Source: Zygnema cylindricum
Taxonomy: Eukaryota; Streptophyta; Zygnematophyceae; Zygnematales; Zygnemataceae
Assembly (NCBI GenBank): GCA_037447655.1
Contig: JBBHKE010000822.1
Location: 1 to 64,000, forward strand
Length of the DNA stretch: 64,000 nt
Reading direction: 5' to 3'
The notes beneath the pieces are model-generated. The model was not told the DNA's origin. It made no database searches and worked only from the letters and a program-made list of their open reading frames with translations. Positions 1-11,378 of this stretch are shown here, piece by piece (position 1 is the stretch's first letter; each line of letters starts with the position of its first letter). A program made the translations under genes and the position numbers.

Positions 1-598
1 GATGTGGACTCCTACCAGCTTCCAGATGCCAAGGGCTATACCAGGTTGGTGGATCTCCATGCATTGAGGCTGAGTACAGGAGGCTCTAGTTCCTTTGTTG
101 GCTTGCTAAAACTAGCAGGGTATTGACTTTTTTTTTTGAGGATGGTAATTTTGCAGCATGATGCGATACATGCTTGGCACTACAGACGACGAGAGGCAGA
201 AACGTCGTGAAGAGATTTTGTCAACCAGGTGTGTTAGCCTGTCTCTTTCGTGAAATGTGTTCGGTTGCTTGATGTTCATAGCCTGGAGGATTCTATGATA
301 ACATTGACTTTAGAGGTGCTGTTTACTTGAAATTTGAGAAACAAGGAGTTTGCTTTGAATTTTATTCATTTTTTGTCTAAATTGTATTTCAAAATTTTGC
401 AAACTAGTCTTTGTGAGCATCCTGAACGGGTCTATATCGTTTTTTGGTGGGGCCAGTGAAAGTGACTTCCACAACTTCGCGGATGCTTTGGAGGTGGTGC
501 GGTCAAATGGCACTATTGTGGCAGTAGCGTCCGCTGGTGATGTAGCTGCCGCCAATGAGCAAATACCTGGTCTGTTGCATGTGACCAATGTTCTTTGA
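1..598 (+). CDS. 3' end of an unrecognised protein-coding gene (partial)
   Basis: The last exons of a gene whose 5' part lies outside the window. A likely exon runs from the left edge to about 44 (DVDSYQLPDAKGYT). A second runs from 157 to about 229 after a TTGCAG acceptor and encodes MMRYMLGTTDDERQKRREEI. A third runs from 408 to the stop at 596-598 and contains FFGGASESDFHNFADALE followed by VAVASAGDVAAANEQ. Exon 1 to 2 phase is consistent (AG/C). Exon 2 to 3 needs a donor two bases downstream of the obvious one, or an indel. The charged helix followed by a small alternating hydrophobic segment looks like a folded soluble domain. I do not recognise the family and assign no function. Confidence 0.5.
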
Positions 599-2556
599 GA
601 CAGGCTTGTGGAATCTAGAATGCTTACTTCATAAGTTGTGTAGAAAGTATTTTGTAGGCATTCTTCTGATATAGTATCATGCCGTTGTTGGAGGATATGC
701 TGTTGTCCAAAGAGTAAGGAATATTTGTTTATATTATAATTGTAGTGAAAATATATTGCATTATTTTGTTCTCATATTTTTGTTAGCGGTTGGTTCAACT
801 GTGCTCGTGTGACATTTGATAGTATTGTGTGAAATCTTGAAATGACTTGAAATTGTAGCAGTTATCTCATAATAATTGACATCTATTTTACATTATATTG
901 TATAACACTGACCCGAAATGTTTGTTTGAATTACAAGATTGTTTTGTAAATTTGATAAACAGTTATTGACAAATTTTGCAAGGGCCCACTGGTAAAGACA
1001 ATTTGTTGTGATACTTCGTGATGATGATTTTCATTCCAGTTTTTTTACGAGGGAAAATGATTCATCCATTTTCGTGTCATTTGTCCCCATAATTAATGTA
1101 GACTAGCTCCCTTTTTATTCTTGTGCAAAAATGTAAATTGTCAAGGAGTAGAGGATACTTATGATAATGTGTACAAGCAGGATGTCCTCATCATTGTAAT
1201 GATGGCATGTCAATGGCTAGCGGGACAAGGAGTAAACATAATTTTAATCAAAATCTGTGGTAACATCTCCTAATTTGTCATGCTACTCCTTAAGCAACAG
1301 TAATATCTCACAAAAACAGCTCCGACAAGTAGATGTGGAACCAATCTTTACATACAATGGTCCATCCTCCATAATATGCGCCAATCGCCCCACGCACATT
1401 TTCATTGTTCCAGAAGCATACACCCCTGCAGCATTTTATTATTTGTTTCAGAATTCTGAGATTGACCTGACTTTTACTTAGCTTGTGAAAGTATTTACAA
1501 CATTATCTTATTACTTTCGGTTGTCAAGCAGCAAGATTTGTGTGGGTATGTCCCATAGTGCGCGGAACTGAGCCTTATCCAAGTTTTGTAATTGATGAAA
1601 AATTCCTGACTAACAAAAACGAAGGAAAAATATGCCCAAAACAATAAATTGAAAGACCAGTACACTTACCATTTCAATAGATTGCCTATACACTGTATAT
1701 CGAGCAAACTTTGCCAACAATCGATATGACCTTTTGAGTCTCCATTGATACACATCGCCATCTACTATATCGCCAGCCATTGCTATATATTGCTTTTACC
1801 AATACCTACATTATCAACGATAACCGTTCGATTATTTCTGTACTTCTCATACATTTTTTTCTATGACGCCAAGGCTGAAAAAAGTTTCTCAGTAGTACCG
1901 TACCAAGATGAATTTGTACCAAACGTTTGACTTTGGGTGACTCTGGTTTATGAGGTCCACTTTTGCCGCAAAAATACACCACTCCGTGGGCTATTTTAAT
2001 CAAATGGGCATGTGGCCCAATGAACTGATAAGAACCTAAGTGAGCCTTAGCGTTATTCTTGAGTAATTACTCAAAATTCTGTAAAAAATGTATTATCAAG
2101 GAAGCATCTAGGAACACGATCGGTCAGGACAAAAGTGCGAGTACATACAAATTCCGTAGTCTGACGATCAGCAGAAATTGACAAAAAAAACATACAATTT
2201 GTTTGTCAACAACTTGGCAAAACCCTGCCATAGATTCTGTCCAGAGAATGTCATTCAAGAAAGCCCCTGCATTTTTACGATGTAAAATATGCCAATTAAG
2301 AAATCTGGTTTTCAATCTGGTAAAGTTTTACGTACTGATCCGTACCATTATTGGTCGATAAACGGCAGTTATCAAATTATCGACATTTATCGGCAAAGTT
2401 GATAAATATCGTATTTTCAAGGTTGCGGTCTCGGTTCGGTAAATACCGATATGGCGATATGTCGACTTTGAATTTGTTCAATATACAACACCACCTATAC
2501 CAAGTAGCTCCAGATTAGACAGGACCTATTGTGAATTTTTGACCACATACCACTTC
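599..2556. other. intergenic, no gene seen
   Basis: AT-rich sequence with only short open frames and no recognisable protein. A patch near 2335-2480 is rich in TATCG/CGATA words (ATCGGCAAAG, TACCGATATGGCGATATG) and faintly resembles the interior of the hAT-like element at 50,328-51,219. It lacks clear terminal repeats, so it is at best a decayed fragment. Confidence 0.5.
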
Positions 2557-3166
2557 TCACGCATCATCATACGACTTGTGGGGCTTGACATGCAACCAGG
2601 ATCAGTTGGGTCTGGTCGGGCCACAGCAGTCCCAGAAGTTCTCCACTTCCCCCCACTCTGAACTCGTTTCCTCAGAGTGGTATAAGAACTCTCTGCCCAC
2701 CTTGTGGTAAAAATATGACTGCGCAGCCACGACGACTCAGCCACGGCTCATTAAGAGAGAAACCAGTTCTTCACCATTCTAATTCTAGTCCAGGATGTGC
2801 ATAGAATGAACAACACTGATGCAGGTTTGCACTCACTTTCCATTTCGCTTCACTTCTCCTGCCAGCACAGATTACCACAATGACGCATCAGAATCAACTC
2901 AGTCAAGAAGTCACAAGTACCGAGTCCTATTGCAAATTGCAGACTACAATGCACCAAAGGTCTGAAAGATCTTCTAATTTTCCATCAAACTTGTAGCTTT
3001 CAATTACCTCCATAGTGAGCTTTATGATAGCGGCAATCCCCCTCGTGGTTGATAGAAGGATCAAACGGCTTGTGGCACTGCCTGCAAGTCAGCAGCTGAG
3101 AACAAACCACACCAGGCGAAACACGTGGAGCCTTCTGAGTGGATGCCACCAGCACTTCCTTCAATC
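2557..3166 (-). CDS. Cys/His-rich zinc-binding-type plant protein, last two exons
   Basis: Exon 3166-3008 (CAG acceptor, GTAATT donor) encodes the segment containing LTCRQCHKPFDPSINHEGDC followed by RYHKAHYGG. Exon 2718-2557 encodes YHKVGREFLYHSEETSSEWG, then VENFWDCCGP, DPTDPGCMSSP and HKSYDDA before TGA. The C-x2-C, C, H-x2-H, WDCCG and final Cys pattern matches a plant family of short uncharacterised proteins (typical form: CRFHTAHFGGE ... WHCCG ... DPGC ... PHxSYDD). Metal binding is inferred from the ligands. Two or three one-base shifts are needed: at GGCCC before the RPDPTDPGC stretch, in the CCCC before HKSYDDA, and possibly at the splice junction. Earlier exons were not found. Confidence 0.55.
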
Positions 3167-4439
3167 CTGCAAAGCAAAGCCACTTTAGCACTATGAACTT
3201 GGAGATATTGATTTGAGTTGGAATAATTTTTGAAATCCTCCAAAAGTTAATGAACCGCACAATTGAGTACATGAATTTAATTTTGAGAGAAACAAGTCCC
3301 AAAGCATACTCATGAGCATCAGTAGCGTTGACTATGAAGATGCTGGAATATCAGCCTTGGACCACAATTTTTTCACAAAACTATCTTTAAGTGTATGATT
3401 TCAAAATACATTAGAGTATTTTCAACAGTAAAATGACAGAATCTAGATACAAGAACCAACACAGACCACAACTTCGCGAAAAATAACCTCCTCCAGTTAG
3501 GATCAAAGCGAGAGGCAATTCTCCATGGAAGAGGCAGATTACAATACTCGCCTTACTACCGCATCATCTCTGTCAACTTCTAAAGACATGACTGTGACAC
3601 GGGCTTCCTGCTTTTACTTCAGGAGCATGGAAAAAACCAACTCCATGAGAACCTAACGTAAATAACGCCAAAGTTTAAAGCATATTCCTTTTTGCAGGTT
3701 CGACAGTTTCTGACGACAGAATGGCAGCTCTGGTCTAACAATACGCAGAGAACATATTGAGGAAGCAGGGCAAGTTTTCAAACAGTTTTCCTTATACAGG
3801 AAAAACCTGCACGAGGAGATAGGATACAAGTTAACGTTTTTCTTGCCATACAAATCAAAAAGTAAAATCACAGGCTACCTATAGTTCACATTTAGCAGCA
3901 ACTCCTTTGGAAATACAATATGTCAAACAAAAGGGATTAGTGACTTCGAAAAACGTCAATGATGTTTATCCGCATGGCATTCGTGAGCACATCTTAAACA
4001 CATGCACCTGAAATCTACTCGTCTTACGTAAGACTAACACATTGGAGGTCATCGAGTTCAGTGGTGTCACCATTTCTCATTAAGCATAACATGTTTACAA
4101 ATGAGCCTTTATAGAAGTGCCATAAAAAAGCTCAATGCAGAAAAGCCAAGAAAAGAAGAAACTGTTCCGGCCTCTCTTCCCATCCTCCACACCCTCTCAG
4201 CCTCCATTGTCATTTCCCTCGTCCGGCCATTTACCCTCAGCCGGTAGCGTAGAACGCCCTCACCTGAACGCGGCGCCACGACTGTGTCAGTGGACGAGAC
4301 ACTGGGTGAAGAGGGCCTGGCAGAAGAGTTGCCATATCGCTGACTTCAGCAGAAAAGGCAGTCGCTCCAGTACAGTACTGTAGTGACTCGACACAAACAC
4401 TCCTCTGTGGCGTTTCGACGCGTTTTTATAGGCTGTCAA
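3167..4439. other. divergent intergenic region between the zinc-binding gene and the fucosyltransferase
   Basis: The left gene runs leftward and the right gene runs rightward, so this interval should hold both promoters plus undetected 5' exons of the zinc-binding gene. I see no convincing additional exon and no clear TATA box. An open stretch at 4135-4383 is interrupted by a stop before the fucosyltransferase start and is best read as 5' leader. Confidence 0.4.
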
Positions 4440-6223
4440 ATGTCAACCTTCACAGTAATGGTGAACACGAAATACACTTCGGATGCCATGGCTCGCTTAT
4501 TCCTGGCTCTCTTCCTCCTCCTCGCCCTGGCAGTATCCACAGCTCCTGCTTACCAAGCTGAAAAGCGCAGTCGCAGACATGTACGGTCTAGCAGGAACGC
4601 CTGCTGGAGCCGCTTTGAGCAGCGCGTCAGCCATGGTTGGATAGGGAGCTCCCTGGCAAATGCACTGCGTCAGCAGGCGGCACTGCAGCGCACGTGTGCC
4701 CCTACAGGACGCAGCTGGACGGCAGAAGAGGAGGCCGGAGGAGACACGGAGGCATGTCGCTACGTGATGCCTTCTTGCGAGCAGGGCTTGGGGAATCGCC
4801 TTCTCAATCTGGTGTCAGCCTTTCTTTATGCCATGCTAACAGGACGCACGCTTGTAATCGCAGACGCCAATTTGCATGATTTGCTCTGTGAGCCTTTCTC
4901 TGGATCATCTTGGCTCCTTCCAGAGAGTATTGCTCTCAGCATAAAGGAAGAAAGCACACACGCCCCTCGTCCATGGGAGTTGGTACCATCTGGAAAAGGA
5001 CTTGAAAAGGGGGATATGGGTTTAGAAGATGCAGATTATTCGACGGTGAAGTCAGAGACAGAAGCACCTCCTGTTGCAGGTGATGTCAGAGAAGCAGGCA
5101 GGGAGGAGCCAGTGATTGGAGAGCTGTTTAACAACAGTTCCAAATTGAGGATGGCAACAGCCTACCTTCGGTGGGATATGCAAGAAGCAGATTATAAGTT
5201 TTTTTGTGAATCAGAGCAGATTGCGATGAGCAAGGCCAAATGGCTGGTGATGGAGTCCGATCAATACTATGTTCCAGGACTGTTTCTGATACCGTCTTTT
5301 CAGCAGCAACTAGAAGAGCTCTTCCCCAATCGTGATCCTTTCTCTCAGCTGGCGGCTGTCCTCCTGCATTCCGAGCAATGTGGTGTTGGGAACGCATCAC
5401 TCGCCTGGAGGCCACTTATTTTAGGAATGCTGCTCGCCGTATTGGCATTCAGGTCCGCACTTTCGCAGACAGCAGTGTTGATGGGACAGCCAATCCTCGC
5501 ATTTTAGAATGTGTAGTGAATGTGAGCAAGGTGCTTCCTCCACCGCTACCATCAGCTGCCATAGAAAAGTTGTTACACAGCACAGAGACTAGCACCGAGT
5601 GGCCCAACGACAGTAAGGAAGCAAACTTCGACATGGAATTCAGGGAGATGGAAAATAAGAGCATTAGCAATATCACCAACGCGGAGATGAAGGCATTACA
5701 TGAAGTCTTAAAAAATGAAGTAGTCACAGCTCCTGTCACAGCAGTGCTTGTTACATCCCTTCACTCTGAACACTGGGAGTATCTGCGCGATAAATTATAT
5801 AGATGGTTTATTTGCAGGATGGAACTTTGGTTGAGCTAGTTTCATTAAGTCATTCACAGGAGGAGGATCACGGTCTCTTCCAGGACCGCGCGGCCTTTAC
5901 AGAAATGTGGTTACTTAGCCGCAGTGATGAACTTATTACTAGCGACTTTTCCACATTTGGTTACATTGCTGCAGGTCTGGGGCGTATCCGGCCATGGCTA
6001 CTGAACAACCGTATGGGAGGAGTGATGCTTGACAATTACACTGACAATGGCCGTGCGGTGTGTTATAGAGCCAGTGTCGTTCGAACCGTGCTTCCACTTC
6101 TTCCCACAAAAGAATGTTTGCAGTCCTGGAAATGGTAGCGAACATTTTGAAAAGCCTTTAACATATCTCCATCCATGCAGGGACTTTCCACAAGGTGTGC
6201 GTCTCGTCTCAGAGGAAGCCTAG
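4440..6223 (+). CDS. FUT: GT37 family alpha-fucosyltransferase (xyloglucan/arabinogalactan FUT type), frameshifted
   Basis: Intronless type II Golgi glycosyltransferase predicted to move L-fucose from GDP-fucose onto cell-wall polysaccharide or glycoprotein. ATG candidates are 4440, 4458 and 4488; the last directly precedes a signal-anchor (MARLFLALFLLLALAVSTAP). Family motifs in order: CRYVMPSCEQGLGNRLLNLV, FLYAMLTGRTLVIAD, LCEPFSGSSWLLP, VWERITRLEATYF, then AFTEMWLLSRSDELITSDFS, TFGYIAAGLGRIRPWLL and EPCFHFFPQ. Three one-base shifts break the frame: near 5385 (VWER would need an extra T in GTTGGG), near 5803 (an extra T in GGTTTATT) and near 6060 (one T fewer in TGTTATA). Otherwise conservation is continuous to the stop at 6221-6223. 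Either an assembly-indel artefact or a young pseudogene. The acceptor cannot be told from sequence. Confidence 0.85.
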
Positions 6224-6292
6224 CCTTAAGGGTGGGATAACAGTTGCCACTCTTCTTCTATGGCAATGATGAACACAAACTTGCTGGTTCAG

Positions 6293-6298
6293 AATAAA
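6293..6298 (+). terminator. possible polyadenylation signal of the fucosyltransferase gene
   Basis: AATAAA about 70 bases after the fucosyltransferase stop, in the expected orientation. Position only; no transcript evidence. Confidence 0.3.
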
Positions 6299-7835
6299 AG
6301 CAAAGCGGCAGATGGGGGCGGTTCGTTCCTGGTTAGTGCTAGAGTTAGCATGTTACATGTGGCTGAATCTCTCCCTAATATATATTTTTTCTTCCTCATT
6401 GGAAAAGGTGCCCACATGCCAAAGGATAGAAGTAGGGGTCACTGGACAGGACAGAAAGTCGCCGAGAGTAATCGATAGGTCCTCCCCCTTTCTGTGACTC
6501 CCAACTTAGACTGAAACTTTTTGTGGTGGTGTCTTGGTCTGTATTGCAGCCTCTTGGCAAATATCTTCAAGGCAAACCACACATATAGATAGAAAATGTA
6601 AAAAAAAGAGCATGGTGATATCAGTGCAGAGGGCGTCTTGTATTATGGAGAATGCTCCTTTGAATCTCAGTCATTTTGAACGTCCAGGTTATAATACAAG
6701 AATATTTGGATTGTGGGGAAATTCAAGGAGGCTGTGCCTCTTAGGAAATCAAAGGTGAAGTAGAAGATTTACTTGGCAATCATCAAGGACAAACGGTAGA
6801 AGGGGGCTATCTTGTGGCAGTGGAGGAAACCGTATAAAGAAAGTTCACAGCCAAACAAGATGTGTGTATTTGTGAAGAATTAATTTAAGAAAGCCGTGCA
6901 TTGTTAAGTGGATATCATGTCATGGACAAAAAGTGTAAGGCAGCCAGAAACAAGGTTTACTGAGGAGTTTGCTGCTCTTTGCTAGTGGAACAGAAGCAAA
7001 TGCTTTTGGTCAATGAAACGTGTATAAAACATAAAAGATGGATCCAAAAATAATACAATTTTCAAAAGTTCAATATGAAATTGAGAGTCATGAATAAACA
7101 CTTGATGGCTAAACCACAGAAAGATAATCTGAGATTCATGCAACAGAGAGCTCTCACTGCGCTGTTACGCTCCAATTAATAATGAAAAACCTTTCACAAA
7201 CAGTCATTGTTGAGAACGCTCACAAAGAGCACATGCACAACAGCCAAGCTTGTGTGATCGAATCATCCAGCATCTGTTTAGAAATCCAATCAGTCATTGC
7301 GCAGTGACATGCAGGCATGCACTCTCAAATGATCAAATGTATATTTTCTTACGCAAGCAGCAATCCAACTTACTGAAAAGCACGACTCCTAAAATGATAC
7401 CAAAGACCCTCTACGGAAGGTGGTAAAGAGATGACACCATGTCAGCATTATCATTAGAAAAAGATACAGGAGGCACAGTAGAGGAGATAGAGTAGGACCT
7501 GGATTAATAAGCTTCTAGGAAACAGTTTTTCATTTTCTATCGACTAATCAATTATGTTTCGCTAATCAAACAATTAACATCAATTATGTTAGGATGGGAT
7601 CTGTAACAGCAGCATATCATGAACTTAGTAAGCATGTCCTGAGAAACTACAAAAAACGAAAATTGAAGTCCTACATCAAAATAATTTCTCAACCAACTCA
7701 ATCAACTAATTAACTAATCATTCATCTCCCACCAATTATGCGATTTGAAACAGTTGCAATTAGTCGTCACCATTGAGTGATTTGACAGCAACAGCAAAGC
7801 TACGACAACTGCAAGTCTTAAACATCAACAACTAC
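6299..7835. other. intergenic, no gene seen
   Basis: AT-rich sequence between two convergent genes. Open frames are short and lack recognisable motifs. Around 7,500-7,750 there are repeated AATTA/ATTAAT words but no clear repeat boundaries. Confidence 0.5.
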
Positions 7836-10091
7836 CTGTGTTAGTGATTTGACCACATCCAACATATCTTCCACGTTGGTGTACTTGAGAATGCCGGTAT
7901 CTACATGCTTGAAACACCACGGCATCTCCTTTGAAAATAACCGTGCCACCTTGTTGTGTCAATAGAGTTGTCTTTGTGGGCGAGAGCTCTCCCCAACGAG
8001 GCAAAATGCCCACCATGTTAGATAAGCGCAGAGTCGCAAGCTCAAAAGGACGCTGATAACCCGTGCCAAGGATGTCAAAAGGAGTAGTTGTAGAGAACAC
8101 AGGGGGGCTATTTCTATCCCCGCTGTAGCCACGAGCAACCTGCAAAGCGTAGCAACAGAAAGCCACAGATACTGACTATCAATTTACTAGTGTTATGCGA
8201 CTCGTAGGTTGACTTCCCAGTGCCCGCATCTCTAGCACTTGTTTGCATAGACAGTGACATGGTTCTCCTACCACCTATTCAGCATTCAACGTAATATCAA
8301 AAGCAACAATGTGCCCTTGTGCTATCCACTGTCAATCCAACTGACATGGAACATGCAACTCTATCTTGGAAATACACAGGGATTACTATCCCTGTTCTGC
8401 AAATGTTCACAATACATGGCCAAATTAAAGCAATGGATAAATAAACCATCGTATTAGGTTCTGTGATACTTCAAATATAACACAAAGTAATTGCAGAGCC
8501 CTCACAAGACACTGCAAAGAAGCGACTCTGTCCAGTCAGTGCGCTCAATGCCTTCAATACCACAGGACATAGCAATATGAAGAGGGATTTCTGCAACTGC
8601 CTACAATATCCAATATCTAATGATTTTGCAAAATGACAATCTGATGCCTGTAATAGGCCAACGCAAGTATATCACAGACCATGCATGTTAACACAGGCTA
8701 CAATCTAATCAATGCCTGGAAGCTTAAACCTTTCGGGTTTGAATATCACCTCCTGAATTGTGCCAGGACTGCCAATTCCCATAAGCATAGGAAGCAGCTT
8801 TAAGTATGGACTGATCTCTAGATCTGCTCCAAAGCCTTCAGAGAACCCGAGAGCAGTGTAGCATGCTCCATCAGGGTCTGCATACAAAAGGTCAAGTGGG
8901 AAATCGAGAACCTCCGAAAATTTCCGTGCGTTTTCAACACTCCCGAGGCCTATGGCGATCAAAGCAGGACTGGCTCCACTCTCTAAAGCAGGAATCACCT
9001 GTTCCGCCACATTCAACCACCACCCTCAATTTGTTCCTGATTAATAGAGAGGCCACTGCTTCGACTAAAAAATACAATTTATATATCGGACTGCATCACA
9101 ATCAATACTCTAAAGCGCAAATCATCTAAACCACGAGTCCCCAACATAAGCGGCCTCGTATACAAAAAAATCCAGGGTAATCAACTGCCACAGAGTTGAC
9201 TCATCAGTCTGCAACCACTTTGGTAAAGCAACAGGGTGGCTTGATTCTGGAATATGCTATTTTCTATTGGATCATAAATAGTATCACAGCCAATGCCATA
9301 AGCAGAGCCGTAACATGAAGTGAATGGACCATGACTATGAGGAGAGGCATGAACGAGAGACCTCGATATTCAATGTTAATACCAACACCACCAACCACAA
9401 CCGTGAACATTGTGATTGATGATGAACTCTGGACATCCTTTGACCATCGTAAACGCTCACAAAATGTAGCATCTTCACTTACATAGTTTATTACTTCTAA
9501 GAAAAAACACAACCACTTCAGTCTAGATCTATGCTCTCATTCTCATCAATCATGGCGTTTACCTTTTCCTTCAGCTTCTGACATACTCCCATGAGCTGAG
9601 GTCTGCAAAGTGCGTTAAGAAAGCTACAACCGCAGGAGATCCTCCTTCTCCATCCCACAGTGAGAGGAGTGGCACGGCCCCTCCTGTATCCAGGTCCACT
9701 CGTCAAGGTGAAAGTTGTCAGCTAGTTGCCATGACGGGACTTGTCACCACAAACTGTTTCTTTCAAACTGCAATGTCTGTTTATGTCCGCGTACCTTCTG
9801 TTCCCTCTATAAGCAAAGCTTAAATGCCCACATGAGAGAAAGCTCATGACAGAGACCACTCCATAGAGCTGAGCTGGAAAGAAAAGGCACCAGTGGTAGC
9901 TTTGAACACCTCGATGGCCGCGCAGCGCCTCATACTCAGCTGATCCCGCCATTGCCAGTATTTTTCCTCCATTAGCCCTGCTGGAACGACGCAGTTTCGC
10001 AGAGAATTTTGAGCCGAAATGAACAGAGAATGGCGCCCCTCAGTTGCTGCCAATAATCTGGAATGGCATCTGGTGAAGGATTTCAGAGAAA
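7836..10091 (-). CDS. AhpC/TSA-like thioredoxin-fold antioxidant protein, probably organellar
   Basis: Three exons are clear on the minus strand. Exon 9698-9563 encodes VDLDTGGAVPLLSLWDGEGG then VVAFLTHFADLSSWEYV. Exon 8998-8750 encodes VIPALESGASPALIAIGLGS, FPLDLLYADPDGACYTALGF and SPYLKLLPMLMGIGSPGTIQ. Exon 8139-7836 encodes VARGYSGDR, PFDILGTGYQRPFELATLRL and WGELSP. Junctions are GT-AG and in phase 0. This order matches plant AhpC/TSA-type proteins. The LTHFADLSSWEY stretch replaces the usual peroxiredoxin Cys motif, so classical peroxidase chemistry is doubtful. Two one-base shifts occur: a missing C at 9,580 (YVQKLKEK needs GTCCAG, sequence has GTCAG) and an extra T near 7,905, before HVDTGILKYTNVEDMLDVV. 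A Ser/Arg-rich leader starting at 10091 (MKACISLKSFTRCHSRLLAA) may be a transit peptide exon; this is weak. Confidence 0.75.
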
Positions 10092-10152
10092 TGCAAGCCT
10101 TCATCAACAAGTGAGCTCCTTCGGCGGCATGCTGCCTGCTCTGCAAATGCAC

Positions 10153-11378
10153 ACATGCCAGAAGTCAGTACATAGCATTGTCAAGCTGAGCATCTTAGAC
10201 AGAAGCACAGGTGGAGATAAACATCTGCTAGTACTTGCTTGCTGAAGTGAATGTGCAGCTAAGTTGGTCAAAATGATAGCTTTCCCAGTATAGTGCAGTT
10301 GAATATCTGTTAGAAACATGATTTCCTTAAATTACGCTAATTCTCTCCATTTCACTTGGACTTGTGTGCTTTAACTGCATATCCAGGCTCTATCCGACTC
10401 ACGATGTATGCCTATTCATTGCAATTTTCTTTCAGCTAACACTATAATTCTGTCGATGAAGCAAGATTTGCCATCGGAAGAACCATTTAATTGCCTCTAT
10501 TCAAGAAAAATTTCATTTCGACATTGCCTCCCGCAAACTTATTCTGCACGCCTTCTCTTTGCTGCACCGCATTGTTGTATTATTCGTTTTCTGAATCAAC
10601 TACCTTGTTCCATCCTTCTAAACTATTTGTCTGGTCATGACTTAACGCTTGGTACTATTCTGGTATCAGCTGCTAAACTCGCACAGAATACGGTGAACTT
10701 GATATTTGGTCCAATTGCAAATGCTTTGATCAGCATTGTAATTACTCTATCCCTCATGACCACATTTATGCATTCATTTTGTAGGTTTCTTTTTCTTGTC
10801 TGCCTGCTGACAATCCTGTCCCGCCAAAAGGAGGCACATTTTGCCATAAATTTGTTATCGCACAGCAAGCAGAAAAGGGTGAAAGGGATGCAAACAGGCA
10901 CCAAACCTAGAGGGACACTAGGCTTCTAAACGACAAAAAGTTAGCAAGTCCCCTGCAATGCGAATGGAGAGTTTTTCGCTGGTCATTGTCTGGGGCAATC
11001 GTTTCAAATGATCTGTTTGATAGTAGAGTTGACAATGTGTGCGGGCCCGGCATCAAGAGAAATCAACAGAGAGACACAATGCTGAAGGAACAGCAAAACA
11101 AACATACAGGTGCGAGCAGAGAAAGAAAGAAAGAAAGATTGAGAGGAAAGAAGGAAAGAAGCGGAAGGCAAGGCTGAGGCAGTTAGGAAAGAGCGTAGGG
11201 GGGAAGGGACCTGGTGAGGAAGGACGCAAGCGGATGGAAGCGAGGCGGTCGCCATTGCCACGTCCTCCAAAAGCCGATGAGGCAGATGTGAGTGTGAAGC
11301 AGACGACGCGTGCGGCTTCACTCTCCCTGTGAGCATCCAACCCAACAGTCGCCCCAACCGTACTTCTCACAATCACGC
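10153..11378. other. intergenic, divergent promoter region
   Basis: Lies between the antioxidant gene (-) and the phosphoglycerate-mutase-like gene (+). A 173-codon open stretch at 10408-10929 has no recognisable domain and biased hydrophobic composition; I do not call it. From 11,110 to 11,240 the plus strand is purine-rich (GAAAGAAAGAAAG). Confidence 0.45.

Noticed and set aside
5378-6060. Programmed ribosomal frameshifting in the fucosyltransferase
   Set aside because: The shifts go in both directions, share no slippery motif, and match the homopolymer indels seen in three other genes.
10408-10929. 173-codon open frame on the plus strand
   Set aside because: No recognisable domain, no supporting splice context, and lies in a divergent intergenic region. 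Length alone is not enough in AT-rich DNA.
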